Source: CAILZL01 sp049840395
GTDB taxonomy: Bacteria; Pseudomonadota; Gammaproteobacteria; Steroidobacterales; Steroidobacteraceae
Direction: 5' to 3'
NCBI GenBank assembly: GCA_049840395.1
Contig: JASGLD010000001.1
Coordinates: 744,001 to 808,000 of the forward strand
Length of the DNA: 64,000 bases
Shown here: positions 34,842 to 44,256 of the stretch, one piece after another
Numbering within the stretch: position 1 is the stretch's first letter
Layout: the number at the start of each line of letters is the position of its first letter
Notes under the pieces: model-generated
Databases searched by the model: none
What the model saw: only the letters and a program-made list of their open reading frames with translations
What the model was told of the DNA's origin: nothing
Program-made: the position numbers and the translations under genes

Positions 34842-34906
34842 ATTGTGCGCAGCACGAATTTTTGAGCGTGCAATAAAAAATTCACGAAGATTGTGCATGC
34901 ACGAAT
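34842..34906. repeat. Two short hairpins after the sulfatase gene
   Basis: ATTGTGCGCAGCACGAAT at 34842-34859, followed by TTTT, and ATTGTGCATGCACGAAT at 34890-34906 are two versions of the same imperfect palindrome (ATT-GTGC / GCAC-G-AAT). The first hairpin plus T-run begins 6 bp after the stop and could be a weak intrinsic terminator. The rest of the 211-bp gap to the GT2 gene shows nothing clear. Confidence 0.5.
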
Positions 34907-35047
34907 GTTGCACAGTACCTTTGTTGGCGGCGAATGATGACGCATGAGACGCGCTGATATTTGTAATGACTAGTACGCATTGCTGCGGAACCAATGTGAC
35001 CTGCAAGCTGTCAAGCCGTCATCTGTTTCAGGCATCATTGTTCTTCT

Positions 35048-35845
35048 ATGCCAGACAATCTAGCTCGCGTCTCAATAGCGCAATCGCAATTCGCGGCGTC
35101 TTCGCAACCGTTTCCTGCCGTGCAATTGTCGGTAGTCATTCCTGTCTGCAATGAAGCCGAAAATGTCGGCCCTTTGGCGCGCGAAATTCATACCGCGCTT
35201 GCCGGTAAGGTGAGCTTCGAAGTGTTATTCGTCGATGACGGCAGTACCGATGCGACCGTCAGCGCCGTCATGAAAGTGCGTGCCGAGTCCGTACCACAGA
35301 TTCGTTTGCTCAAGCATTCGCGCCGCAGCGGCCAAAGTGCCGGTGTGCGCACCGGTGTGCGTGCCGCACGCGCGCAATGGATTGCAACGTTGGATGGTGA
35401 TGGTCAGAACGATCCGGCCGATATTCCCAAACTGCTGGCTGCATTGCAGGAACGTAATCAGGATGGCCAGTTGAAGCTGGTGATGGGCAATCGCACCACG
35501 CGTCGCGATACCTGGCTGCGTCGTCTGTCGTCGCGCGTGGCCAATGGTGTGCGCGGTAATTTGTTGCACGACGGCACGCCCGATACCGGTTGCGGCATCA
35601 AGCTGTTCGAGCGCGAGTTATTTCTGGAGTTGCCGCACTTCAATCACATGCATCGTTTCTTGCCGGCGTTGGTGCAACGCGCCGGTAAGCGTGTGATTTC
35701 GGTGCCGGTGGCGCATCGACCGCGCATGCAGGGCATATCGAAATATGGGTTGAACAACCGTTTGTGGGTGGGCATCGTCGATATGGTCGGCGTGATGTGG
35801 CTGATCAGAAGGCGTGTGGCAGTGCAAACGGTGGCGGAAGAATAG
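35048..35845 (+). CDS. Family 2 glycosyltransferase, dolichol-phosphate-mannose-synthase-like
   Basis: 265 residues, GT-A fold without a transmembrane domain. Motifs: LSVVIPVCNEAENVGPLAREI, the nucleotide-sugar binding FVDDGSTDAT, SGQSAGVRTGVRAARAQWIATLDGDGQNDPADIPKL (DGD is the DxD equivalent with QNDP), and GVPVAHRPRMQGISKYGLNNRLW, typical of undecaprenyl-phosphate sugar synthases. It should move a sugar from a nucleotide donor to undecaprenyl phosphate in the cytoplasmic leaflet. It starts a three-gene cluster with the LpxB-N protein and the GT39 transferase that would use the lipid-linked sugar in the periplasm. The sugar is unknown. Confidence 0.9.
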   Translation: MPDNLARVSIAQSQFAASSQPFPAVQLSVVIPVCNEAENVGPLAREIHTALAGKVSFEVLFVDDGSTDATVSAVMKVRAESVPQIRLLKHSRRSGQSAGVRTGVRAARAQWIATLDGDGQNDPADIPKLLAALQERNQDGQLKLVMGNRTTRRDTWLRRLSSRVANGVRGNLLHDGTPDTGCGIKLFERELFLELPHFNHMHRFLPALVQRAGKRVISVPVAHRPRMQGISKYGLNNRLWVGIVDMVGVMWLIRRRVAVQTVAEE

Positions 35846-35864
35846 TCAGCTGTTGGTAGCCGCG

Positions 35865-36206
35865 ATGAACGCTGTACTTTGGAATTTTTTCGGGCTGGTC
35901 ATTACGCCCTGGAAGTTGGTGGGCTACTTGGGCACCGGACTGTTTGCCGGACGTTGGCTGGTGCAGTTACTGGCATCGCGTCGACAGGGGCGACCGATCA
36001 TGCCTGCCTTGTTCTGGTACATGAGCATCACCGGCAGTTTGTTGCTGCTGTTGTACTTCGTGTTCGGTAAGAACGATTCGGTGGGAGTACTTTCCAATCT
36101 GTTTCCATTTACGGTGGCGCTCTACAACTTGTACTTGCATCGGCGCACTGAGCGCAGCGTTACAGAGCGTCAGATCACCGGCCACAAGGTCGTCGAACAA
36201 GAATGA
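35865..36206 (+). CDS. Lipid-A-disaccharide synthase N-terminal domain protein
   Basis: 113 residues, starting 19 bp after the GT2 gene. Three transmembrane helices with the LAB_N signature: GYLGTGLFAGRWLVQLLASRRQGRPIMPALFWYMSITGSLLLLLYFVFGKNDSVGVLSNLFPFTVALYNLYL. This domain occurs at the N-terminus of some LpxB proteins but is frequent as a small stand-alone membrane protein between a dolichol-P-sugar synthase and a GT39 transferase, as here. It may help flip or hand over the undecaprenyl-linked sugar; that is an inference. Stop and next start overlap by 4 bp. Confidence 0.88.
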   Translation: MNAVLWNFFGLVITPWKLVGYLGTGLFAGRWLVQLLASRRQGRPIMPALFWYMSITGSLLLLLYFVFGKNDSVGVLSNLFPFTVALYNLYLHRRTERSVTERQITGHKVVEQE

Positions 36207-37969
36207 ATATCAGTGAGCGGTTGGAGCGCGGATGCCGACAGCTCTGGCGTCCCGGTCAGCATTCGCCTCGTGACACCCAGCTGGATATCTACTGGCTACT
36301 AATCCTCGGCTTGTTGTTGATGGCGGTGGGCATCGGTCTGCGTGATCCCTGGCCCGCCGATGAGCCGCGCTTCGCATTGATCGCACGCGACATGGTGCGT
36401 AGCGGTCAATGGTTGATTCCCATGGTGGGCGGCGATACCTATGCCGATAAGCCGCCGGTGTTCTTTTGGTTGATCGCCAGTGTGTACTGGCTGACCGGTT
36501 CCTTACGTATCGCTTTTCTATTGCCCTCGTTGCTGGCATCGCTGGTCGGCGTCGTGCTGGTTTATGACCTGGGCCGCCGTCTGTGGAATCGCGAAGTCGG
36601 TCTGGCTGCCGGTCTGTTGTTGCTGGGCACCATTCAATTCGTGTGGCAGGGCCGGTTGGCGCAGATCGATGCCGTATCTTGTTGCTGGATCGTGCTGGGT
36701 TTATATGGCTTGTTGCGTCATCTCTTACTAGGGCCTAATTGGCGCTGGTACTACCTGGGTTGCGCCGCAGCCGGGTTGGGTGTGATTACCAAGGGAGTGG
36801 GTTTTCTACCTCTATTGATATTGATTCCTTATTTTTTGTTACGCGGTACGTGGTCGCCGCGTCCGATCTTGTTATCAACCGGACAAAGCGCCTGGCGTTG
36901 GGCGCTGGGGCCAGTGGCCATGCTGGCAGCTATCTGCCTGTGGTTCGTGCCCATGATGTTGGCTTCGCTCAGTAATCCAGAACTGGCAGCCTATCGCGAT
37001 GAAATTCTGTTCAAGCAAACCATCGATCGCTATTCCAATTCGTGGATCCACGTTAAGCCCTTTTGGTACTTCTTCACCGAAGTGATTCCGCCGCTATGGC
37101 TGCCGGCTTCTGCATTGATTCCCTGGGCGGTGCCCAGTTGGCGTTCGGCATGGCGTGAACGCGATCTACGCATTGGCCTGTTGTTGAGTTGGGTGTTGCT
37201 GGTGGTGTTGTTCTTCAGTTTCAGCACCGGCAAGCGTGGCGTCTATGTGTTGCCGGCTTTACCCGCGTTCTGTTTGGTGCTGGCGCCGGTGTTGGTGCAA
37301 CGCTGGTCGGGTGTGGCAGTGCGTCGAGTGCTGTTCGGGCTGGCTTCACTGGTTGGGGCCATCTGTTTGTTGGGTGGTATTTATGCGCTGCTCGCGCCGG
37401 CACTACGCGCCAAGGTTTTACTTCAATACGGCATCGATGCACCCGCTCCCTTGCTCAGTATCGGTATACCGGTCGTCTTGTTGTGTTGGCTGGCGCGCAC
37501 CCGTAATGCGGGTTTGGCCTGGCTGGGTACCTTGGCGATCGCCCTGGCCGTGGTCGGCCTGTGGATCAACCCAGCCATGAATGAGATACGTTCCAGCGAG
37601 GCTTTCGTGCGGCGGGTGGAAGCCGCGACGCGTAATGTAACGGAGCTGGGCTGGGTGGCCTATGGCGAGGAAAACCTGTTGATGGCGCGCCGTCCCATCG
37701 TCAACTTCGGTCACGCCCGTTGGCGTGAATGGGATCAGGAAGCGGACGATGCTGCTGCTTGGTTGATGGCTCGGCCAGGCCGCCAATTGTTGATTGATGA
37801 AGCGGTACGGCAACGTTGTTTCGCTCAGGTTACCGGACCCACCATGCAAGATGGTCTGGGGCAGCCCTGGTTTCTGGTGGCAGAGGGCGCTGAGTCGGCC
37901 TGCGTCCAGCGTGGTCATGTAGATGCGGCGCTGCTTTATGATCCGCCCGGATTGCCTGCTCTGCACTGA
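36203..37969 (+). CDS. ArnT-like GT39/GT83 membrane glycosyltransferase
   Basis: 588 residues with about 12 predicted transmembrane helices. The first periplasmic loop has the catalytic acidic pair in LRDPWPADEPRFALIARDMVRSGQWLIPMVGG (DEP), followed by YADKPPVFFWLIASVYWLTGS, which is the ArnT/PMT signature. It takes a sugar from undecaprenyl phosphate and attaches it on the periplasmic face, most often to lipid A. The C-terminal soluble part (from about 470) is less conserved. ATGA overlap with the LpxB-N gene ties the GT2, LpxB-N and GT39 genes into one operon. Whether the sugar is L-Ara4N cannot be said, because no arnA/arnB-like genes are in the window. Confidence 0.88.
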   Translation: MNISERLERGCRQLWRPGQHSPRDTQLDIYWLLILGLLLMAVGIGLRDPWPADEPRFALIARDMVRSGQWLIPMVGGDTYADKPPVFFWLIASVYWLTGSLRIAFLLPSLLASLVGVVLVYDLGRRLWNREVGLAAGLLLLGTIQFVWQGRLAQIDAVSCCWIVLGLYGLLRHLLLGPNWRWYYLGCAAAGLGVITKGVGFLPLLILIPYFLLRGTWSPRPILLSTGQSAWRWALGPVAMLAAICLWFVPMMLASLSNPELAAYRDEILFKQTIDRYSNSWIHVKPFWYFFTEVIPPLWLPASALIPWAVPSWRSAWRERDLRIGLLLSWVLLVVLFFSFSTGKRGVYVLPALPAFCLVLAPVLVQRWSGVAVRRVLFGLASLVGAICLLGGIYALLAPALRAKVLLQYGIDAPAPLLSIGIPVVLLCWLARTRNAGLAWLGTLAIALAVVGLWINPAMNEIRSSEAFVRRVEAATRNVTELGWVAYGEENLLMARRPIVNFGHARWREWDQEADDAAAWLMARPGRQLLIDEAVRQRCFAQVTGPTMQDGLGQPWFLVAEGAESACVQRGHVDAALLYDPPGLPALH

Positions 37970-38211
37970 CGCGCTTATTTGTTCGTTCAGCCATCCGCTG
38001 AGACACTCCCTGAATTACCCATTGCAAATGCGGCGCATCTGTAGCTTACGTTAGTAAGGGTGTGCAACAATGCCGTAAGGTCCCGTTTTGATTGCAAATG
38101 AATATCTAACGGGAGACGGGGCCTTGGCATACGTCGGGAGATGGGTTTGACGACTGCTGAATAGGAAGACGACAGTCGCCACCGATCGCGGGCGATGCCT
38201 GGACGGCAGCG

Positions 38212-40956
38212 ATGACAAACAAACTTACCGGCACATCGGCAACTGATTCCGTTACGCAGGATTTTTCTGCGGCTGCCGGCCATGGTGAGTTATCCCGTCT
38301 TTCACCCGCCATCACACGTCCCATCAATCAAGCCGGCCATCATGCCGGTATCGATCCCATGCTCACCAAACTGGCGGTAGAGCTTCAAGCTGCCGAGCTG
38401 CATGGGAATGATGAAGGTTTGCGTAGCTCCCTGCAGAGCATGCGAGATTTATTACAGGCCGATGCGGTGTTCGTGGCGCTGTTCGACGAGCGCCGCCAAT
38501 TCATCGACCGAGTGTTGGGCGCCAGCAATCTCTATGCCGGCTGTAATCCCGAAACGCTGACCGGCGAGGTCATTCCCTCCAGTGCCGAGTTATGCGAACG
38601 ACTGGATGCGCAACGTCTATTGGAATTACGCAGTACCGCCAGCGGCCGCAGTCATCTCGACTTGATGGCGCGTTTCGCCGCGCTGCATGTGAGTTCGGCG
38701 TTGCTCGCGGGCATCTTGGTGCAAGGGCGCGCGGTGGGTTTCATCGCGGTTTGCGCCACGCATCCGCGTTCGGGTTGGGATGCAGAAGTGCATCTGCTGC
38801 TTAAATTACTGTCCGCCAGTTATGCCTCCGGACTGGAGCGCTGGAGCATGCGGCAGGAGTTTGCCTACCTGAAATTGCGCAACGACCTGGCCATGGAAAG
38901 CGCTCACGATGGCCTGTGGGACTTCGATTTCGAACGCAACTCGTTGTACCTCTCGCCACGTTGGAAGGGCATGCTGGGCTACAGCGATGAAGAATTGGTC
39001 GATGTGAAAGATTGGCGCCAGTTCGTGCATCCAGACGATAACGAGCCTGTGGAGCGCTTGCTGCGCGAGCACCTGGCCGGTCAGACCCAATACTTCGAGA
39101 GCACGCATCGCGTGCGCCATCGCAGCGGCGAGTGGCGCTGGGTGACGGCGCGCGCCAAGGCGCTGACCGGTGGTGATGGCAAGCTGCAGCGCCTGGTGGG
39201 CGTAGAGCTGGATATCACCGAGAACAAGCTGTACGAGGAAGCGCTGTTCCGTGAGAAGGAATCGGCGCAGATCACCTTGCAATCGATTGGCGATGGCGTC
39301 ATCACCACCGACGCGCATGGTCAGGTCGAGTATTTGAATCCCATTGCCGAGTCGTTGACCGGCTGGCGCGTGGAAGATGCGATGGGGCGTTCCATCGACG
39401 AAGTATTCCGCGGTTTCCACGAAGAAACCTGCGAGCCTTTGGAGAATCCTCTGGCAGTGGCGATTCGCCGTACGCATTCGATCAAATCAGTGCGTCCCAC
39501 CTTGCTGATTCGCCGCGATGGTAATGAGCTGTATATCGAGAGCTGTGCTTCGCCCATACGCGATGGCGCCGGTTCGGTATCCGGCGGCGTGCTGGTGTTC
39601 CACGACGTCAGCGAGAGCCGCGAGCTCAATCGCAAGTTGTCGTACCACGCCAGTCACGACATTCTCACCGGCTTGGTGAATCGTCGCGAATTCGAGCAGC
39701 GCCTGGATCACGCCTTGAAGAGCGCACGGGCGCGCGAAGCTTCCTATGCCATCTGTCACGTGGATCTGGACCAGTTCAAGATCATCAACGACAACTGCGG
39801 CCACAATGCCGGTGATGCGTTGCTAGGCCAGGTAGGCGCTTTGCTGAAATCCAAGGTGCGCTGGCGCGATACGGTATCTCGCCTGGGCGGCGATGAGTTT
39901 GGCATCTTGTTGGAAGCCTGCAGCATGGATGAAGCCATGCGCATGGCCGAATCGTTGCGCGAGGCGGTGCGCAACTATCGTTTCAATTGGGAAGAACGCA
40001 CCTTCCGCATGGGCGCCAGTATTGGTGTGGTGCCAATCACCGCTGACAACAGTGACGTGGCCGCCATGCTTTCGGCCGCCGATGCGGCTTGTGCCGCCGC
40101 GAAGGAAGCCGGACGCAACCGCATCTACAGCTTCCAGGAAAACGATCTGGATCTGATGCGTCGCCGCCGTGAAATGCAGTGGGCTGCACGCATCAACAAT
40201 GCGCTGGAAGAAGGTCGCTTTGAAATCTTCCGGCAGATGATTCTGCCGCTGCAACGTAACGAACCCGGCCTGCACTATGAATTGCTGCTACGCATGCGCG
40301 ATGAGCAGGGCAAGATTATCTCGCCCGATCAATTCATCGCCGCCGCCGAACGCTATAACATCACGCCGGCCATCGACCGCTGGGTGATCGAGAATGCCCT
40401 GCGCTGGCTGGTGTCGGAGGCCGATGAGCGCGAGAAGCTGGCCATGTGTTCCATCAATCTATCCGGCCAGAGTCTGGGTGACGACAAGTTCCTGCCGTTT
40501 GTGATCGATCAATTTCATCGCAGCGGCATCGATGGCGCCAAGATCTGTTTCGAGATTACCGAAACTGCCGCAGTGGCGAGCTTCTCGCAAGCCAATCGTT
40601 TCATTCAAGCGTTAAAGGAATTGGGTTGCCGCTTCGCGCTGGACGATTTCGGCACGGGCCTGTCGTCGTTCGGTTACCTCAAACATTTCCCTGTGGACTT
40701 CCTCAAGATCGACGGCAGCTTCGTCAAAGAGTTGCTGCATGATCCCATTGATCGCGAGATGGTGCGCTCCATCAACGAAATCGGTCATCTCACCGGTAAA
40801 CAAACCATTGCCGAGTTTGCCGAGAATCAGGAGATCATCGACATGCTGCGTAGCCTGGGCGTGGACTATGCTCAGGGATATGGTGTTTCCATGCCGCAGC
40901 GTGTTTTGAAAGTGCAGAGTGACGAACGCGCAGGTGGTAAAACGCCACCGGGTTGA
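38212..40956 (+). CDS. GAF-PAS-PAS-GGDEF-EAL protein, c-di-GMP turnover
   Basis: 914 residues, no signal peptide or membrane helix, so cytoplasmic. An N-terminal GAF-like domain (about 70-220) is followed by two PAS domains: about 235-345 (DGLWDFDFERNSLYLSPRWKGMLGYSDEEL, PAC end LVGVELDITENK) and about 350-475 (DGVITTDAHGQVEYLNPIAESLTGW). The GGDEF domain has intact RLGGDEFGILLEA with an upstream RWRD five residues before it, a proper inhibitory I-site. The EAL domain has YELLLRMRD in place of EAL but keeps INLSGQSL, EITETAA, DDFGTGLSSFGYL and DFLKIDG, so phosphodiesterase activity is possible. The 242-bp gap before it contains no riboswitch I can recognise. Signal unknown. Confidence 0.93.
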   Translation: MTNKLTGTSATDSVTQDFSAAAGHGELSRLSPAITRPINQAGHHAGIDPMLTKLAVELQAAELHGNDEGLRSSLQSMRDLLQADAVFVALFDERRQFIDRVLGASNLYAGCNPETLTGEVIPSSAELCERLDAQRLLELRSTASGRSHLDLMARFAALHVSSALLAGILVQGRAVGFIAVCATHPRSGWDAEVHLLLKLLSASYASGLERWSMRQEFAYLKLRNDLAMESAHDGLWDFDFERNSLYLSPRWKGMLGYSDEELVDVKDWRQFVHPDDNEPVERLLREHLAGQTQYFESTHRVRHRSGEWRWVTARAKALTGGDGKLQRLVGVELDITENKLYEEALFREKESAQITLQSIGDGVITTDAHGQVEYLNPIAESLTGWRVEDAMGRSIDEVFRGFHEETCEPLENPLAVAIRRTHSIKSVRPTLLIRRDGNELYIESCASPIRDGAGSVSGGVLVFHDVSESRELNRKLSYHASHDILTGLVNRREFEQRLDHALKSARAREASYAICHVDLDQFKIINDNCGHNAGDALLGQVGALLKSKVRWRDTVSRLGGDEFGILLEACSMDEAMRMAESLREAVRNYRFNWEERTFRMGASIGVVPITADNSDVAAMLSAADAACAAAKEAGRNRIYSFQENDLDLMRRRREMQWAARINNALEEGRFEIFRQMILPLQRNEPGLHYELLLRMRDEQGKIISPDQFIAAAERYNITPAIDRWVIENALRWLVSEADEREKLAMCSINLSGQSLGDDKFLPFVIDQFHRSGIDGAKICFEITETAAVASFSQANRFIQALKELGCRFALDDFGTGLSSFGYLKHFPVDFLKIDGSFVKELLHDPIDREMVRSINEIGHLTGKQTIAEFAENQEIIDMLRSLGVDYAQGYGVSMPQRVLKVQSDERAGGKTPPG

Positions 40957-40968
40957 AGCAAATCCGAC

Positions 40969-42065
40969 TTACTCCGGCGCCACTACTTCGTACCCCTTGT
41001 CGATAAACTGTTGTAGCAGACCCTTCTTGTCGAGCAGCACGCTGATGGGTTTAGTCGTCAGACTAACTGCGTGTTTTTTCAATGCAGCTTCCGCAGCCTG
41101 CATCCAAGCAGCTTCCATCCGTGCCGACTTTGCCTTGATTTTGGCGAATGCCTGCGGGTTATTACCCTCAGCTTGATTCAAATACTCATCCATGCAGGTC
41201 TCGCCATTTTCTGCGGTATAAGCCAGCTTTTGCAGAGCCTCGATGTTACCCGTGGCCCAGGCGCTGGCGCGCGCCTTGTTTACTGCCAGATCATGCCCGA
41301 AGTACTTCAACCCCAGATCAAAGTAGCGTTGTTCGACCTCCGCTGGCATCGCCTGTGTTGCCGTCAATGCACCTTTCAAGTCGCTATAAAAAATTTCCGG
41401 ACCCTTTATTTCGAAACTTTAATGTGGTTCTGCTCGGCCATCTTGATCACTGATCGCGCAATGCTCGCAGTGGTCAATTTCTGTTCGTTTCTGGCAGCCC
41501 TGCCTTGTAATTCAATCAGCGCTGGCATAGGCCTGGTTCGATCCAGCATTTTTTCATCGGGCGCATACTGCATGCGCAGGCGATTGAACTGCATGTAGCT
41601 GTCTGCGCTCAGTACCTGCTGTAGTGTCTTGCTGCCTGGCAGCATGACGCTGTGTGTCAAATTGATTGGATGCATCAGCAGCGACAGTACGCCGATATTC
41701 AATTCGGCCGATTCGGGCAGTAGTGCATTGACCCGATTCATGAGCTGTTCCAGTGGCTGGGTATTCCAGGTGACTTCCTTGGGCAGCATGGCTACGGTTC
41801 CCAGAATCCACAATACATGCTCGCCTTTGCGGACCTGCCACAGCGCGGGGCCGGGCTGTTCTCCGGTAATCACCACTTCATCCAGCGCGGCGATGGCTTC
41901 GGCCTGAGCGGCAGCGGCTGTCGTGCGATCGGCATCGGTCATCGCGGCTACTCGTGAATCCGCAGGTCCCAGTAGCGAGTCGAGTTGCGCCAGTGCCGGT
42001 GTGCTGATGAGAAGTATTGCGGTTAGTACTGGACTATAGCCAATTCTCAATCTTCTCGAGTTCAC
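40969..42065 (-). pseudogene. TraB/GumN-family exported protein, interrupted by a one-base frameshift
   Basis: Begins at GTG 42065 (AGGAA 7 nt upstream) with signal peptide LTAILLISTPALAQ. The N-terminal frame reaches a stop near 41406 right after NHIKVSK. The C-terminal frame (open to 40969) continues exactly where the family does: adding one A to the AAA run near 41407 gives VSKIKGPEIFYSDLKGALTATQAMP. The corrected protein is about 365 residues and collinear with the paralogues at 42076-43143 and 50104-51093 (DEVVITGEQPGPALWQVRKGEHVLWILGT; final KGLLQQFIDKGYEV). A single homopolymer lesion with both halves otherwise intact suggests a sequencing error or very recent inactivation. The catalytic His of the family GxxH motif is absent. 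Confidence 0.83.
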
Positions 42066-42075
42066 CCAATGTTCC

Positions 42076-43143
42076 TCAGGTCTGTTCAATGGTGTAACCG
42101 GCATCCATAAAGCGTCGTAGATATCCGCCACAGCCGATCAAGTTGCGGATGGGGATGGCGGCAACGGTATTGCGATTTGCTTTGATCGATGACTCGGCTG
42201 TTTCAAACCAATGTTGCAGAGTTTCAATCTGATAAAGCAAAAAAAGTGGATTGCCCAAGGTGTCATCGCGACAAATGGATTCGCCCTGTGTACTACCGGA
42301 TTTACCTGGCTGCTTCTCGTACTCACGCATGGTTTCTAAGATGTCCATGCGGCCGGCGGCCCAGAGGCGTGATTGCTGCTTGATGGCTTGAATATTCTCC
42401 AGATTCGTCACCAGTGCCTGGAGCGATGCGATTTCTTGCTGTGCCATCTTGTTTGATTTTCGAACGTTGCTGTAGAGGTCATGCAAATACAGTGTGGATT
42501 TGATGAGCTTGAGATGTTGGTGAGCGGCGATGGTGATCAATTGCTTATCGATGGCCGAACTGGAAAGCTGGTGTTGCTTTAATGCCTTGGCCTGCAACTG
42601 AATGCCCGCCCAGGCGGGTGTGTAGCGTTCGTAAGTGGTGGGGCTGCCGGTATAAAGCTGGCTTAGTTGGCTATAGCGCTCATAGAGTTCTGCCGGCAGA
42701 ACTTGGGATAAAGACTGGTTCGCCTTGCTTTTCTTTTTTATCTGCCCGGTAAGCAGCAAGCTAAGTCCGCTGATCGGGTTCCATGAAACACCTACCTCGC
42801 TGGACAGGATTGCAGGCTTCTCTTCCAAGACTTCTTCAAGCTGCGGTGAATGCCAGGTGATGTCGTCGGGTAGCAACGAAATGGTTGGCAGCACCCACAG
42901 AGCGTGGCCGTCCTTAGTGACTTTCAGAAGTCTCGGGCCAGGTTGTTGCCCTGTAATGATGATCTCATCGTATGAAGTGGCTCGTTCTGGGTGGCTGGTC
43001 ATGTCTCGGACTTCAGCCGCACGAGCAGATTGGAGGAATAGCAGGGCCGACATGGCCTGCAGAACAAACAGACTGAATAATTGCGATCTTTTCGCGCTTG
43101 CCTCGACTTTGGCGAAGGAGTTTTTCCTGCCTGTCCGCATCAT
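42076..43143 (-). CDS. TraB/GumN-family exported protein
   Basis: 355 residues. The ATG at 43143 has GGGAG about 9 nt upstream. After a signal peptide (LFVLQAMSALLFLQSARA) comes the motif DEIIITGQQPGPRLLKVTKDGHALWVLPTISLLPDDITW, which aligns with the other two paralogues in the window. The usual TraB/GumN metalloprotease-like start is LYLLGTxH; here the position reads LWVLPTIS, so the histidine is missing. Residues 100-250 are helical, and the end carries the conserved tail GGYLRRFMDAGYTIEQ. Cys residues near the C-terminus (CRDD and IGCGG) may form a disulphide. It lies 10 bp upstream of the frameshifted paralogue, forming a tandem pair. Probably periplasmic; function unknown and perhaps not enzymatic. 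Confidence 0.8.
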   Translation of the reverse strand: MMRTGRKNSFAKVEASAKRSQLFSLFVLQAMSALLFLQSARAAEVRDMTSHPERATSYDEIIITGQQPGPRLLKVTKDGHALWVLPTISLLPDDITWHSPQLEEVLEEKPAILSSEVGVSWNPISGLSLLLTGQIKKKSKANQSLSQVLPAELYERYSQLSQLYTGSPTTYERYTPAWAGIQLQAKALKQHQLSSSAIDKQLITIAAHQHLKLIKSTLYLHDLYSNVRKSNKMAQQEIASLQALVTNLENIQAIKQQSRLWAAGRMDILETMREYEKQPGKSGSTQGESICRDDTLGNPLFLLYQIETLQHWFETAESSIKANRNTVAAIPIRNLIGCGGYLRRFMDAGYTIEQT

Positions 43144-43173
43144 GCTTTGACGCTCCCTGTTAGCCGGAGAGAA

Positions 43174-44103
43174 TTAATTAATTTGAGAGATGCTGCCACT
43201 TCGGTTGCGAATCATCTCCATCATCTGTTTCTGCTTGTCGATATCGCTTTGAAACTTCTTCTGCAGTATCTGCATTTGCGCAGTATTGAGATACGAGGCG
43301 GCGTCGCTAAGCACCCGTTGTTGAGTTGCTTCCAATCGAGTGAGTGAGGTCTGCATCGCAGTAAGGGCGTCGATGTTGCCGGAGGAACTGGCCGAACTAG
43401 CATTAGGACGGGGATTGGTCGCTTCGGTGGCGCTCAAATAACTGTCGAAGAATTTCTGTCTCTGGCTGGCGCTGAATTCGACATTGGCGAGCGCCATGTT
43501 GCCGGCTGTTTCGCTTAGCGCCCGGCGCGATGAGGCCTCGCGTTGGTATTTGATAAAACCATCCGCGACGGTTTCACCAAATTCGGCGGCTATGGCTGCT
43601 TTCAAAGTGGTCTGTGTGCTGCCTGGGCTTGGATTGGTGAGCATGGCAATCGATTGATTGGCCATTAATTCAAGCAATTGATCTACCGAGGGTTCATCCA
43701 GGCCCAGCACGCTGCCGAGATCGCTCATGCTCATCTTCAATCCCGAGATCATATTCTTCTTATAGGCCTCCTGCTGTGCAGGATCCTTCAGACGCTCACG
43801 CAAGTTGGCCGTGATCGAATTAGTCGCGGTCGAATTAGATGAGGATGGGGCGACATTGGCCGCAATCGTGGCTGTAGAGCTTAAGGATGAGCTACCAGTG
43901 CTACAAGTGCTGCTGCCGGTCGGTATGACTAGCGGAGTGCTGCTGGTGATGGTGGGATTAAATAAGGCTTTTTGGGTTTCTGTAGGGATGGGCGCCGACT
44001 GATTCGCCGCCCGAGTCTCGTTCAATTGCTTGTATAGCCAGATGTTGGTGAGTAAAGAGCCCGTGCATACGGTCAACAACAATCCAGATTTTAGAGATGC
44101 CAT
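43174..44103 (-). CDS. Membrane-anchored helical protein of unknown function
   Basis: 309 residues from an ATG at 44103 with GGAG 6-7 nt upstream. One N-terminal hydrophobic segment (LKSGLLLTVCTGSLLTNIWLY) without an obvious cleavage site, then a 90-residue Ser/Thr/Ala-rich linker, then an alpha-helical domain of about 180 residues with many Gln and Met (LDEPSVDQLLELMANQSIAML, FSASQRQKFFDSYLSA, AQMQILQKKFQSDIDKQKQMMEMIRN). The helical part loosely recalls Spy/zinc-resistance-type periplasmic helical proteins, but no LTxxQ motif pair is clear. It sits 30 bp upstream of the TraB/GumN pair and may be cotranscribed with it. I do not recognise a family. Confidence 0.65.
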   Translation of the reverse strand: MASLKSGLLLTVCTGSLLTNIWLYKQLNETRAANQSAPIPTETQKALFNPTITSSTPLVIPTGSSTCSTGSSSLSSTATIAANVAPSSSNSTATNSITANLRERLKDPAQQEAYKKNMISGLKMSMSDLGSVLGLDEPSVDQLLELMANQSIAMLTNPSPGSTQTTLKAAIAAEFGETVADGFIKYQREASSRRALSETAGNMALANVEFSASQRQKFFDSYLSATEATNPRPNASSASSSGNIDALTAMQTSLTRLEATQQRVLSDAASYLNTAQMQILQKKFQSDIDKQKQMMEMIRNRSGSISQIN

Positions 44104-44256
44104 GATGTTCTCCATTCATCGTCGATGTGCACTAAATCCATCAGCATTCCAATCGTAGTCGATTGAGCCTGCGAGAAACTCATAAGAAGAAATAAGAACT
44201 AGTTGTCTTGTGTAGCCAGGATGCCCCCGGCTAGCGGAATGAGTAGGTTGTGCTGG

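Noticed and set aside
37970..38211. Possible c-di-GMP riboswitch before the GGDEF-EAL gene
   Set aside because: I could not find the conserved GEMM core or paired stems. Only weak CCCGTT/AACGGG complementarity is present.
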